Source: an uncultured Prevotella sp.
GTDB lineage: Bacteria; Bacteroidota; Bacteroidia; Bacteroidales; Bacteroidaceae
NCBI GenBank assembly: GCA_947164965.1
Contig: CAMUYR010000006.1
Location: 1 to 64,000, forward strand
Reading direction: 5' to 3'
DNA length: 64,000 nt
The position numbers were made by a program, and so were the translations under genes. The notes under the pieces were generated by a model. It was not told the DNA's origin and made no database searches. It saw only the letters and a list, made by a program, of their open reading frames with translations. Each line of letters begins with the position of its first letter. Position 1 is the stretch's first letter. Positions 1 through 7,697 of the stretch are shown here, one piece after another.

Positions 1-39
1 ACTTTTTTTGCTTGATATAATCCTTCTTTCATGTAAACA

Positions 40-150
40 TTAAGAACAGATTTTGGGCAAGATCAGGGGACGGTTCTCTGATCTGTTGCTGCTCTTTGAA
101 TTGTTCCGAAAATCGAATCTCGGGGACAGGTTCATTTCTTCCTTGTTCAT
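40..150 (-). CDS. short ORF of 36 aa, doubtful
   Basis: An ATG-started frame of 36 codons lies 25 nt downstream of a good-looking -7/-33 promoter on the same strand. The peptide begins MNKEEMNLSPRFDF and is polar with no membrane segment or signal peptide. A longer open frame runs upstream through the 22-bp tandem repeats, but that part reads as low-complexity repeat translation and lies upstream of the promoter. The coding DNA contains two copies of a GGGGAC(A)GGTTC motif, of a type often seen in intergenic repeats, so this may be repeat debris rather than a gene. No function is proposed. Confidence 0.22.
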   Translation of the reverse strand: MNKEEMNLSPRFDFRNNSKSSNRSENRPLILPKICS

Positions 151-175
151 TTTGGCTAGTATATTATTGACTGTG

Positions 176-207
176 CAAATATAGTAACATATTCTCAAAC
201 TACCAAA
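176..207 (-). promoter_or_regulatory. promoter facing the left edge
   Basis: On the minus strand TTTG (207-204) is followed by a 20-nt spacer and TATATTTG (183-176), an exact fit to the Bacteroidota TTTG-N19-21-TAnnTTTG consensus. It would transcribe leftward through the 36-codon frame and off the window. Confidence 0.5.
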
Positions 208-250
208 TTTTAATCTCAAAAAAAAGATTAGAGTCCCTTGGTTATAAAGG

Positions 251-382
251 GAACAGGGGAAAAGGTAGGGGCTAACGGGGAAAGAAACGGCAGGTAACAG
301 GGAAAGAGACGGCAGGTAACAGGGAAAGAGACGGCAGGTAACAGGGAAAGAGACGGCAGGTAGCAGGGAGAGATACGGCATG
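251..382. repeat. 22-bp tandem repeat array
   Basis: Three identical 22-bp units (295-316, 317-338, 339-360) start TAACAGGGAAAGAGACGG. They are flanked by diverged units at 273-294 and 361-382 and a weaker one at 251-272. Units abut with no spacers, so this is not a CRISPR. It lies in the noncoding 3' flank of the M6 protease gene. Confidence 0.85.
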
Positions 383-392
383 TAACCAGATT

Positions 393-474
393 CGGGCGGC
401 CGGCCGCATTAATTAGGGCGGGCGCCCCTATATATTGGAGCGCCCGCCCTGATATATCCGAGCGGCCGGTCGAG
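393..474. repeat. nested GC-rich inverted repeats
   Basis: The inner stem pairs 415-428 with 437-450 (13 of 14 positions, 8-nt AT loop). The outer stem pairs 400-407 (CCGGCCGC) with 462-469 (GCGGCCGG), with an unpaired AT-rich collar between. The GC content is far above that of the flanks. No T-run follows on either strand, so a simple intrinsic terminator is not supported, although it does lie just 3' of the M6 protease gene. The rest of 1-530 holds no other gene that I can support. Confidence 0.75.
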
Positions 475-530
475 ACCGATTTTTACCCCCTAGAAGCTTC
501 CGTCGTTCAGGCTATTTATCAGGCCACATG

Positions 531-1997
531 CTATTTCCTGATTACCTTTCGGATATTCCCTTTGGCATCACGTATGATATCAACCACGCCAATGCGATAG
601 AGCAACTGGCTAGCCCCCGTTGTCACTTCGTTTATTCCTGATGTTGATACAGAGAAATCGAACGATGCCAAGCCGCCAGTAACTGACATATTCGTTATTG
701 GTTTAGACATCAGCATAGTGCCATCGCTGTTAGCATTAAACAGGGTAGCGGCTGGCACAGACGTATTGGTTAGCGAATTGTTTTCCTCACTAGGATAGGC
801 CCATCCGGCATACGTGTTTTCTTGATTGTTGGCATAGAAAAGCACATAACGCTGGCGACTGGAAGAATTGGTAGTTACTGTCGTGCTCACCCAGACGGAG
901 GGGTCGTAGTCTATATGGAAAATGGTGATACCACTGCCTGGAAGGGCAGCGTCCCAGTCTATCGGTTGACGGTTCTCCACAAAGTAATACTCATTTTCGT
1001 ATCCGTCGTTGCGAATCAGATATGCCCTACCTTCCTCAGCCAATGCCGGCATGTCAGTGATCGTTGTCGTCTCTTTGAGTTCTATGGGCGTGAGCCATCC
1101 CATCAACCAGCGTTCGTGGGCAGAGTAGCCCGGAGGCTGGTAGCCACCTCCATTGTAGTTGCCCCTGTCCATCAAATCCCAATCATAGACGTATTTCGTT
1201 TTGCCATTATAGAAATCGGGAAATCCGAAACAATGGGTATACTCATGACAGATAGTGCCAAAAGAGCCGTAGCTGTTATCTGCTCTCAGTTCAGACAAAG
1301 CACAATAGCAGTCGACCAGATAGTCCTTATCGCCATAAGAAACGGGAATGGGATTGCAATAGACATCCTGCTGAGCATCCTTCAGGTGTTCGCTCATCCA
1401 CCACTGGTGAGGCCATATCAGGTCTTCCCCAGAGCTGTCGTTCATGCCATGACCAGCATAGATGATGAGCAGCTGGTTGACATAGCCATCGTCATTCCAG
1501 TCGTATTTGCCCCAGTCGATATCAGGATTCTCCTTCAGTATGTCCATGATATCCTCAACCAAATACTGCGAGTACTCATCGTGCGTGTCTGTGCTGGCAT
1601 ACTTCTTGGCATTGCCACTGACCTGCACATACAGCAAGTCGAAGACGACGCTGAAGTCACCATAGCTTTGGGCGAGGAAATAATCGTGGACGGAGCCTTT
1701 GAAAGGTGCCTCCGTCAAATTCTCAGCATTAAAAATCTTGTTCCACTGTTCTATAGTGGCAGCCTCGTCGCCTACGAACGAGCGATCATTGAATGCCACC
1801 AGCACGGTCAGCTGATGACGCTCACCATGATAGAAATCACCACCTGGTGTTCTGCCCTCACTGCCAACGCGACGAAGATGAGCGGAACGCGGTGTGCCAC
1901 GCCTACAACCCTGTAGCGATATGTTTTCTTGGGCAACTGTTGTCAGCGTAACCAGCGACAATAGCAAACCAGTAATAAGAAGAAAAGTCCTTAACAT
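531..1997 (-). CDS. secreted M6-family metalloprotease
   Basis: This 488-aa protein has an N-terminal signal peptide (MLRTFLLITGLLLSLVTL...A) and an M6 (immune inhibitor A-like) zinc protease core. The core carries the zinc motif HEYTH within GTICHEYTHCFGFPDFY, and further on an MDRGNYNG segment like that of other M6 enzymes. The frame is open to a TTG six codons upstream; I chose the ATG because it starts the signal peptide. The C-terminus keeps the SGINEV linker seen before the sorting tails of other proteins here but then departs from the usual GKKxIxK ending. Expected role: extracellular protein or peptide degradation. It is a single gene with its own promoter. Confidence 0.85.
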   Translation of the reverse strand: MLRTFLLITGLLLSLVTLTTVAQENISLQGCRRGTPRSAHLRRVGSEGRTPGGDFYHGERHQLTVLVAFNDRSFVGDEAATIEQWNKIFNAENLTEAPFKGSVHDYFLAQSYGDFSVVFDLLYVQVSGNAKKYASTDTHDEYSQYLVEDIMDILKENPDIDWGKYDWNDDGYVNQLLIIYAGHGMNDSSGEDLIWPHQWWMSEHLKDAQQDVYCNPIPVSYGDKDYLVDCYCALSELRADNSYGSFGTICHEYTHCFGFPDFYNGKTKYVYDWDLMDRGNYNGGGYQPPGYSAHERWLMGWLTPIELKETTTITDMPALAEEGRAYLIRNDGYENEYYFVENRQPIDWDAALPGSGITIFHIDYDPSVWVSTTVTTNSSSRQRYVLFYANNQENTYAGWAYPSEENNSLTNTSVPAATLFNANSDGTMLMSKPITNMSVTGGLASFDFSVSTSGINEVTTGASQLLYRIGVVDIIRDAKGNIRKVIRK

Positions 1998-2041
1998 AGA
2001 TGGATGCGAAGTCAAAACATTTACATTTCATAATTCGTTAG

Positions 2042-2049
2042 CAAAGGTA
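2042..2049 (-). promoter_or_regulatory. -7 box of the M6 protease gene
   Basis: TACCTTTG on the minus strand, 44 nt before the chosen ATG. No clear TTTG at -33. Confidence 0.6.
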
Positions 2050-2134
2050 GTGTATTTTTTGAAAAGAAAACTTGTTTTCCTGAAGTTTTTTATTAGATTA
2101 ACATTAATAATCGTGCCTTTTCTTCACTTATTCG

Positions 2135-2142
2135 TACCTTTG
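2135..2142 (+). promoter_or_regulatory. -7 box of folA
   Basis: TACCTTTG lies 17 nt upstream of the folA ATG. Confidence 0.6.
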
Positions 2143-2159
2143 CAAAAAATATAGAGAAT

Positions 2160-2651
2160 ATGATTAGTATTATAGCAGCAGTGGCGAAGAATGGCGCCAT
2201 AGGATTTGAGAACAAGTTGATATACTGGTTGCCTAACGACCTGAAGCGGTTCAAGGCATTGACGACAGGACACACCATCGTGATGGGTCGCAATACGTTT
2301 GAGTCGCTGCCGAAGGGAGCACTGCCCAACAGGAGGAATGTGGTGCTGTCGACAACGCAGAAGGAGCTGCCCGGATGTGAGGTATTTCCGAACCTGAAAG
2401 CAGCTCTGAAGAGCTGTCAGGAGGACGAAGAGGTGTTCATCATTGGTGGTGCCAGGGTATACGAACAAGCGCTGCCGCTGGCCGACAGACTCTGTCTGAC
2501 GGAAGTGGACGACGAGCCCGAAAAGGCTGATGCTTTCTTTCCTGACTATAGTGAATGGAAAGAGTCGTGGCGCGAAGCTCACGAAAAGGACGAGAAGCAC
2601 GCCTACAACTATGCGTTCGTCGACTACTTGCCTCTCTCTAAAGCTGAATAG
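2160..2651 (+). CDS. folA: dihydrofolate reductase
   Basis: This 163-aa protein is the full length expected for bacterial DHFR. It reduces dihydrofolate to tetrahydrofolate with NADPH in the cytosol. Visible signatures are the N-terminal IAAVAKNGAIGFENKLIYWLP strand-loop, the LPNDLKRFK helix with the conserved acidic residue, GHTIVMGRNTFESLP for NADPH binding, and the IIGGARVYEQAL glycine-rich loop. The start is ATG soon after a -7 box. Its last 28 bp overlap the convergent exbD gene. No thymidylate synthase gene is adjacent. Confidence 0.95.
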   Translation: MISIIAAVAKNGAIGFENKLIYWLPNDLKRFKALTTGHTIVMGRNTFESLPKGALPNRRNVVLSTTQKELPGCEVFPNLKAALKSCQEDEEVFIIGGARVYEQALPLADRLCLTEVDDEPEKADAFFPDYSEWKESWREAHEKDEKHAYNYAFVDYLPLSKAE

Positions 2652-3091
2652 TTGATGTTCAGGGCGCCTGCCTTACGCAGTGCCTGCTTGACGTCGCTGA
2701 TAACGCCCATCTCCGTATCTCTGTCGGCACGGATGCTGACAACCATGTGCAGACGGGCATCGTCGGACATGGCGGCACGCTCCTTCCTGATAGCCTCACC
2801 TATCTCGCTAATGCTGACATAGCGGTCGTTCAGCTGGATACGTGTCTCGTCGGATACCACCCTACCCTCGCCATCGACAGGCTTGCCGATAAAGATATAA
2901 ACCAGTCCGTCCTTGCGACCACCCTTCTCCAGCTCAGTACCCTGAGGCACTTCATAGCGAACACGAGGTGTAACTTCACGCATGTGGGTGACTATCATGA
3001 AGAAAAAAAGAACGGTGAAGATAAGGTCAGGCAAGGCTGCGAGATTCAACCCAGGGACATCGCGCTTGCGCTGATGACGGAAACGGCTCAT
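2624..3091 (-). CDS. exbD: ExbD/TolR-family transport protein (second copy)
   Basis: This 155-aa protein has a short cytoplasmic N-terminus, one TM helix (about residues 18-37) with the conserved Asp in LPDLIFTVLFFFMIV, and a periplasmic domain, the ExbD/TolR layout. In this family the TM Asp takes part in proton-driven energising of TonB-type systems. It starts with a 4-bp ATGA overlap with the upstream exbD, so the two are probably translationally coupled. It is the last gene of the Exb operon and overlaps folA tail to tail. Confidence 0.88.
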   Translation of the reverse strand: MSRFRHQRKRDVPGLNLAALPDLIFTVLFFFMIVTHMREVTPRVRYEVPQGTELEKGGRKDGLVYIFIGKPVDGEGRVVSDETRIQLNDRYVSISEIGEAIRKERAAMSDDARLHMVVSIRADRDTEMGVISDVKQALRKAGALNINYSALERGK

Positions 3092-3618
3092 CGGCTACCT
3101 CCTTTCTCTGCGGTGGACACACCCTCGGCGATGCGTTGCGGATAGCGCTGGCGGATTACCTCGCGCTCGGCCTCCGTACATTGGCTATAGCGGTGGCCGT
3201 ACTGCCGGAGGGCCATCTTGTCGCGAAGGGTGCGATAAGCGGCGACAATGGCGTTCTGCATCTCGAAATAGGCGTCGTAGCTGGCTTTGCGATCGGTCTC
3301 GACAGCGATGATATGGCGGTCGGTCTGGCGCGAAGCCACAAAGGTTTCCACCTCTTGCTGCAGTTCCTGCCACGTAACAGTCTTGCCATCGCAAAACATG
3401 ACATCGTGATCGTCGATTTTCAACTGCAACACGTTGCTGCGATTGACATCACGCTGTTCCTGCTGCTGCTCGTCGACAGGCGGCAAACGACGTCCCAGCC
3501 CCTTGTCGCTATTCATCGACGAGGTGACCAGAAAGAACACCAGCAACATAAACGAGATATCGGCTGTCGACGTGGTGTTGAGTTCAGGAACGTCCCTGTG
3601 TTTTCTTCGCAGCATCAT
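3088..3618 (-). CDS. exbD: ExbD/TolR-family transport protein (first copy)
   Basis: This 176-aa protein has the same plan as its downstream neighbour: the basic N-terminus MMLRRKHRDVPELN, a TM helix with the key Asp (TSTADISFMLLVFFLV), then a periplasmic domain. Two tandem, diverged ExbD copies after one ExbB are common in Bacteroidota and would give a heteromeric ExbB-ExbD-ExbD complex powering outer-membrane TonB receptors such as SusC proteins. It lies 12 bp after the 43-aa membrane gene. Which ATG of the MM pair is used is not clear. Confidence 0.88.
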   Translation of the reverse strand: MMLRRKHRDVPELNTTSTADISFMLLVFFLVTSSMNSDKGLGRRLPPVDEQQQEQRDVNRSNVLQLKIDDHDVMFCDGKTVTWQELQQEVETFVASRQTDRHIIAVETDRKASYDAYFEMQNAIVAAYRTLRDKMALRQYGHRYSQCTEAEREVIRQRYPQRIAEGVSTAEKGGSR

Positions 3619-3630
3619 AAGCGAGGGTAG

Positions 3631-3762
3631 CTACTTCTTCAGATTATCCATCCAGAAAGAACGAGCGGCGGACACGATGACAGCGATGACAGCCACACCA
3701 AAGACAATATACATCAGCCAGAGCATGATGTCAGCCAACAATAAATATCCTGCTTCTTCCAT
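3631..3762 (-). CDS. small single-TM protein in the Exb operon
   Basis: This 43-aa ORF lies between exbB and exbD. It starts with ATG 2 bp after the exbB stop and has an AAAGGAGA Shine-Dalgarno-like stretch overlapping the exbB end. The product begins MEEAGYLLLADIMLW, has one strong hydrophobic helix of about 25 residues (LWLMYIVFGVAVIAVIVSA) and ends in a short tail with an aromatic residue and lysines. Tight packing between exbB and exbD suggests a membrane partner of the proton channel complex, but this is inference. The function is unknown. Confidence 0.72.
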   Translation of the reverse strand: MEEAGYLLLADIMLWLMYIVFGVAVIAVIVSAARSFWMDNLKK

Positions 3763-3764
3763 GA

Positions 3765-4619
3765 TTATTTCTCCTTTCCTTCTGTTCGGTTCTTATACTG
3801 TGTCACGGAGTCCATCAGCGTGATGGCGCATTCTTCCATGTGAGCGGTGAGGCGCTCGATTTTGGCAAGAATGTAGTTATAGAAGAACTGCAGTACGATG
3901 GCTACGATAATACCAAAGATAGTGGTAATCAGGGCGACCTTCATACCCTTGGCCACGATGGTAGGACTGATATCGCCTGCGGTCTGAATCTGGTCGAAAG
4001 CCATAACCATGCCGATGACCGTGCCGAGGAATCCCAGAGAGGGGGCAACGGCGATGAATAGACGAATCCACGAGCATCCCTTCTCCATATTGGAAATCTG
4101 CACGGCACCATAGTTAGTGAGCTGGCGGTCAATCTGATCCAAGGGCTCTTTGATGTGCAGCAGACCCTGATAGCAGATAGAAGCCACAGGACCACGCGTG
4201 TCGCGACAGATATCTTTGGCTCCATCGACATCACCCTGTTCCAACTTGCCGTCGATATCCTTCATCAGTCGCTTGGTGTTGACCTCAGAAAGCGTCAGAT
4301 AGACGATACGTTCAATACAGAAGGCCAAGCCCAGCACCAGAGCCAGCGCTACCAGCGACATGAAGCCCGCAGAACCCTCTACGAACTTGTGCTTCAGCTG
4401 TTTATGCAATCCGCCACCTTCTTCCATAGCGTCGCTACCCTCTAAGTCGGCATCGATCAATGCCATTGCCGAGTCGGCAGCAAGGGTGTCTGGTTTCGTC
4501 ACTTCGGTAGTATCCGCAACGGGTGGCTGCTGTGCATAGGTAGCGGGCCATACTGCCCATAACAGGACTATGGTCGACAACACCACCAGTCGGAACAAAC
4601 TCGTTTTCAGTCTTTTCAT
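3765..4619 (-). CDS. exbB: ExbB/TolQ/MotA proton channel protein
   Basis: This 284-aa protein has an N-terminal signal-like hydrophobic segment, a variable region rich in Asp/Glu, and the MotA/TolQ/ExbB core with three TM helices. The core motif IAVAPSLGFLGTVIGMVMAFDQI and the following MKVALITTIFGIIVAIVLQF helix are diagnostic. It would form the inner-membrane proton channel working with the two downstream ExbD proteins. The extra N-terminal extension is usual in Bacteroidota members. It sits 30 bp after plsC in the same direction. Confidence 0.9.
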   Translation of the reverse strand: MKRLKTSLFRLVVLSTIVLLWAVWPATYAQQPPVADTTEVTKPDTLAADSAMALIDADLEGSDAMEEGGGLHKQLKHKFVEGSAGFMSLVALALVLGLAFCIERIVYLTLSEVNTKRLMKDIDGKLEQGDVDGAKDICRDTRGPVASICYQGLLHIKEPLDQIDRQLTNYGAVQISNMEKGCSWIRLFIAVAPSLGFLGTVIGMVMAFDQIQTAGDISPTIVAKGMKVALITTIFGIIVAIVLQFFYNYILAKIERLTAHMEECAITLMDSVTQYKNRTEGKEK

Positions 4620-4649
4620 TTTATCTCACTCTTATGATTTATACGCTTT

Positions 4650-5411
4650 TTACTGGTCAGGATTCTCGACATAACCCTGATATTCGGGTGCCAGGGCTGA
4701 CATGACGCTGTCGTAGGACTGATGCATCGTGGCCTGAATATTATCCAAGCCCTGACCAACGGGATAGATGGGCTGATGGATGGTCAGCGACAGGGGATGC
4801 CATGAAGCAAAATGCCAGTCTTTCTGACGAGGCATAACGTTGAACGAGCCATTGATGGTCAGAGGTACAACGGGCAACTGCAACTCGTCGGCCAGTGCAA
4901 AGGCACCTTTCTTGAAATCGCCCATGTGGCCCGTAAACGAACGGGCACCCTCAGGAAACACCACTACGGAGCACTTGCCTGTCTCCAGAATATGGCGAGC
5001 TGCCTCGTAGGTAGCTCTCACCTTGCCCACCCCACGCTTGTCTACCATGATCTGATGCGACTTGCGGCAAGCATAACCTACAAAGGGAATCTTATTAATC
5101 TGGTGCTTCATCATCCACTTGAAGTTACGACCCAGGAAGCCATAGATGAGGAAGATGTCGAAAGCGCCCTGATGATTAGCTACAAAGACATACGACTGGT
5201 TGCCCTCCAGATGTTCGCGGCCTTCGACCTTGACAGGCAGAAGGAAGGCTCGCGTGATGGTGCGAGCCCACCAGCGACCAGGATAATAGCCCCAATAGTG
5301 ACCATCGCCCAAGGTACAGCCCACGCCAACAAGTATGGCTGTCCAAATGGTCATTATGATAGTGACGGGAATGGCAATAACGATCTGATAAATACAATAG
5401 AATATCTTCAT
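4650..5411 (-). CDS. plsC: 1-acyl-sn-glycerol-3-phosphate acyltransferase
   Basis: This 253-aa inner-membrane enzyme of phospholipid synthesis adds the second acyl chain to lysophosphatidic acid. The PlsC signature HX4D is present as NHQGAFD at about residues 78-84, followed by FKWMMKHQINKIPFVG and the FPEGARS substrate motif. It has an N-terminal hydrophobic helix (IVIAIPVTIIMTIWTAILVGV). It is co-transcribed with the phosphoesterase upstream (7 bp gap) and exbB downstream. Confidence 0.92.
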   Translation of the reverse strand: MKIFYCIYQIVIAIPVTIIMTIWTAILVGVGCTLGDGHYWGYYPGRWWARTITRAFLLPVKVEGREHLEGNQSYVFVANHQGAFDIFLIYGFLGRNFKWMMKHQINKIPFVGYACRKSHQIMVDKRGVGKVRATYEAARHILETGKCSVVVFPEGARSFTGHMGDFKKGAFALADELQLPVVPLTINGSFNVMPRQKDWHFASWHPLSLTIHQPIYPVGQGLDNIQATMHQSYDSVMSALAPEYQGYVENPDQ

Positions 5412-5418
5412 CTGATTC

Positions 5419-6384
5419 TTATTTTTCTATTCTTCGGAGTGTGATAACGACTATCTCGCGAGGCATGCCCAAGCGGAACGGGATGAGGGAACCTATGCCT
5501 GTTGACACATGAATGGCACGAGAACCCTCGTATGTAGTACCGCCCCACTCGCTATAGCGTAACGAAACGGGTGCCCAGCCAAACAGCGAGAACTGGCCTC
5601 CATGGGTATGACCACTCAGCGTGAGCTGTGCCTTACACTGTGGCAGAATGCAGTCGCGCCAACAGGAAGGATCGTGCTGCAGAAGGACGACAAAGGCACT
5701 GTCGCTGACGCCTGCCAACGTCTTGCCCACATCGCCAAGACGAGGCATGCGCTCGACGTTACCCCAGTTCTCCATACCTGCAACAACCAAGCTGTCGCTA
5801 TCGCGACGGATGACACGATGCTCGTTGAGAAGCAGGTCGAAACGCATATCGCGAAGTGACTGGACAGTCTTCTTGCAATTACTCGCCTTCTCGGCATCCG
5901 TACCCGTCTGGTAGACAGCATAGTCATGATTACCCAAGATAGCATAGACACCATCAGGAGCATGCAACTGCTGGAAATAGGACGTCAGGGGAGGTAGCTC
6001 GTCGGGCAAAATATTCTGCATGTCGCCTGTGAACACAATCATATCGCCCTGCTGGGTATTGATGCTGTCGATAGATGATTGCAACAACGACAGGCGCGAA
6101 CCTGTCAGCGTGCCCACATGGGCATCGGAAAACTGCACGATACGGTAGCCATCGAACGTCTCGGGCAGATCGGGGGAAGCAAATTCTATATGATGCACTT
6201 GCAACTCGTCGAAGCCAGGGTGAGTACCATACCACATGACGCCCCAAATAAATAAGGTACAGGCGAGGAAACACCAACGGCGATACTTACGAGGAAGGGC
6301 CAAACGACAGATCAGCCAAACCAATAAAGGGGCCACGACGAGGCCCATAGTCAGAAAAAAGGGTATGGCAAAACGCGCTATCAT
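5419..6384 (-). CDS. membrane-anchored calcineurin-like metallophosphoesterase
   Basis: This 321-aa protein has two N-terminal TM segments (about residues 5-50) and then a metallophosphoesterase domain. All metal-binding blocks can be read: FSDAHVG, FTGDMQN, LGNHDYA, LLQHDP and SGHTHGGQ. The pattern fits the YkuE-like group of periplasmic or membrane phosphoesterases, whose substrate is often unknown. It overlaps pyrC by 4 bp (ATGA), so expression is coupled to pyrimidine synthesis and lipid genes in one operon. Confidence 0.85.
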   Translation of the reverse strand: MIARFAIPFFLTMGLVVAPLLVWLICRLALPRKYRRWCFLACTLFIWGVMWYGTHPGFDELQVHHIEFASPDLPETFDGYRIVQFSDAHVGTLTGSRLSLLQSSIDSINTQQGDMIVFTGDMQNILPDELPPLTSYFQQLHAPDGVYAILGNHDYAVYQTGTDAEKASNCKKTVQSLRDMRFDLLLNEHRVIRRDSDSLVVAGMENWGNVERMPRLGDVGKTLAGVSDSAFVVLLQHDPSCWRDCILPQCKAQLTLSGHTHGGQFSLFGWAPVSLRYSEWGGTTYEGSRAIHVSTGIGSLIPFRLGMPREIVVITLRRIEK

Positions 6385-7697
6385 GAGTGGTTGAAACTGA
6401 TTTCTTCACCGATATAACTGGCATCGACCTGACCTCGGGTATAGACGCTATATCCGTTGCAGAGCGTTCGCTCGACCTTCCACTGATAGCGATGACCCTC
6501 GACGGGACTCCATTTACACTTGCTTTCTATGATTTCACGCGTGACTGTCCAAGGACTGCGCGGACGGACAATGACTAGATCGGCACGATAACCCGGACGC
6601 AGGAATCCACGACGCTGCACGCCAAACAGACGGGCTGGATTGTGACACATCAGCTCGACCAGACGCTGAATGGTCAGCACACCCTCGTCGACCAGTTCCA
6701 GCATGGTAACCAGCGAGAACTGGAGCATAGGCATGCCAGAAGCTGCCTTGACACAACCTCCCCGCTTCTGATCCAACAGGTGGGGAGCATGGTCAGTTGC
6801 CACCACCGTGATACGGCCGTCAGTCAAGGCCTGACGCAGCAGATACTGATCAACAGGCGTCTTAATGGCTGGATTCACCTTGATGAGCGGTCCCAGACGT
6901 TCGTGATCTAACTGCGAGAAATAGAGATGGCCCACACAGGCTTCAGCAGTGATATTATCGCCAATCAGTTCCAATTCCTCAGCAGTTGAAAGATGGGCAA
7001 TATGCAGGCGAGTGCCGTACTTCTTAGCCAGTTCGACAGCCTTGCGCGAAGAGTTCAGACAGGCTTCTTCGCTGCGAATAAGCGGATGGAGGGCCACCTG
7101 AGGATCGTCGCCCCAAGCTTTTTTAGCTTCTTCCATATTGCGATTGATGATATCTGTATCTTCACAGTGCGCCATCAATGGCAACTGGCAGGTCTTGAAG
7201 ATGTACTCCAAAGCCTGCTGCTTGTCTACCAGCATATTGCCTGTCGACGAACCCATGAAGAGTTTGACACCAGGAATCCTGTTAGCGGGCAGCTTAGCAA
7301 AGGTGTCGGCATTATCGTTGGTAGCCCCATAGAAGAACGAGTAGTTGACATGGCTCTTCTGAGCTGCCAGCTGGAACTTCTCCTCCAAAGCCTCTAAAGT
7401 GGTTGTCTGCGGTATGCAATTGGGCATGTCGAAATAACTGGTGACACCGCCTGCTGCAGCTGCCCGGCTCTCTGAGTCGATATCAGCCTTCTGCGTCAGA
7501 CCAGGCTCACGGAAATGCACATGGTCGTCGATAACACCTGGCAAAACATAACAACCCGAGGCATCAATCGTTTCATCGAACAATGCATCGGGCTGCTTCT
7601 TGGATATCTCTGTAATGTTGCCGTCCTCGATGACTATATAGCCATCAAACTGGCGTCCTTCGTTTACAATATGTCCTCCCTTGACGAGTGTTCTCAT
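6381..7697 (-). CDS. pyrC: dihydroorotase
   Basis: This 438-aa cytosolic enzyme cyclises carbamoyl-aspartate to dihydroorotate in pyrimidine synthesis. Visible features are the metal-binding DDHVHFREPG, the GGVTSYFDMPN block, the MAHCEDTDI and LHIAHLSTAEE histidine motifs, and VATDHAPH near residue 300. The length and the HVHFREPG form place it in the class I amidohydrolase type. It overlaps both neighbours by 4 bp, showing tight coupling within the operon. Confidence 0.93.
   Translation of the reverse strand: MRTLVKGGHIVNEGRQFDGYIVIEDGNITEISKKQPDALFDETIDASGCYVLPGVIDDHVHFREPGLTQKADIDSESRAAAAGGVTSYFDMPNCIPQTTTLEALEEKFQLAAQKSHVNYSFFYGATNDNADTFAKLPANRIPGVKLFMGSSTGNMLVDKQQALEYIFKTCQLPLMAHCEDTDIINRNMEEAKKAWGDDPQVALHPLIRSEEACLNSSRKAVELAKKYGTRLHIAHLSTAEELELIGDNITAEACVGHLYFSQLDHERLGPLIKVNPAIKTPVDQYLLRQALTDGRITVVATDHAPHLLDQKRGGCVKAASGMPMLQFSLVTMLELVDEGVLTIQRLVELMCHNPARLFGVQRRGFLRPGYRADLVIVRPRSPWTVTREIIESKCKWSPVEGHRYQWKVERTLCNGYSVYTRGQVDASYIGEEISFNHS

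Noticed and set aside
251..382. Repeat array considered as a CRISPR
   Set aside because: Units are 22 bp, abut directly with no spacers, and no cas genes are near.
822..1916. 364-codon open frame antisense to the first M6 protease
   Set aside because: It mirrors the protease codons, has no family signature, promoter or signal; the opposite strand has a clear zinc protease.
1998..2015. TTG start of the first M6 protease six codons upstream
   Set aside because: The ATG at 1997 begins the signal peptide and TTG starts are rare in this phylum.
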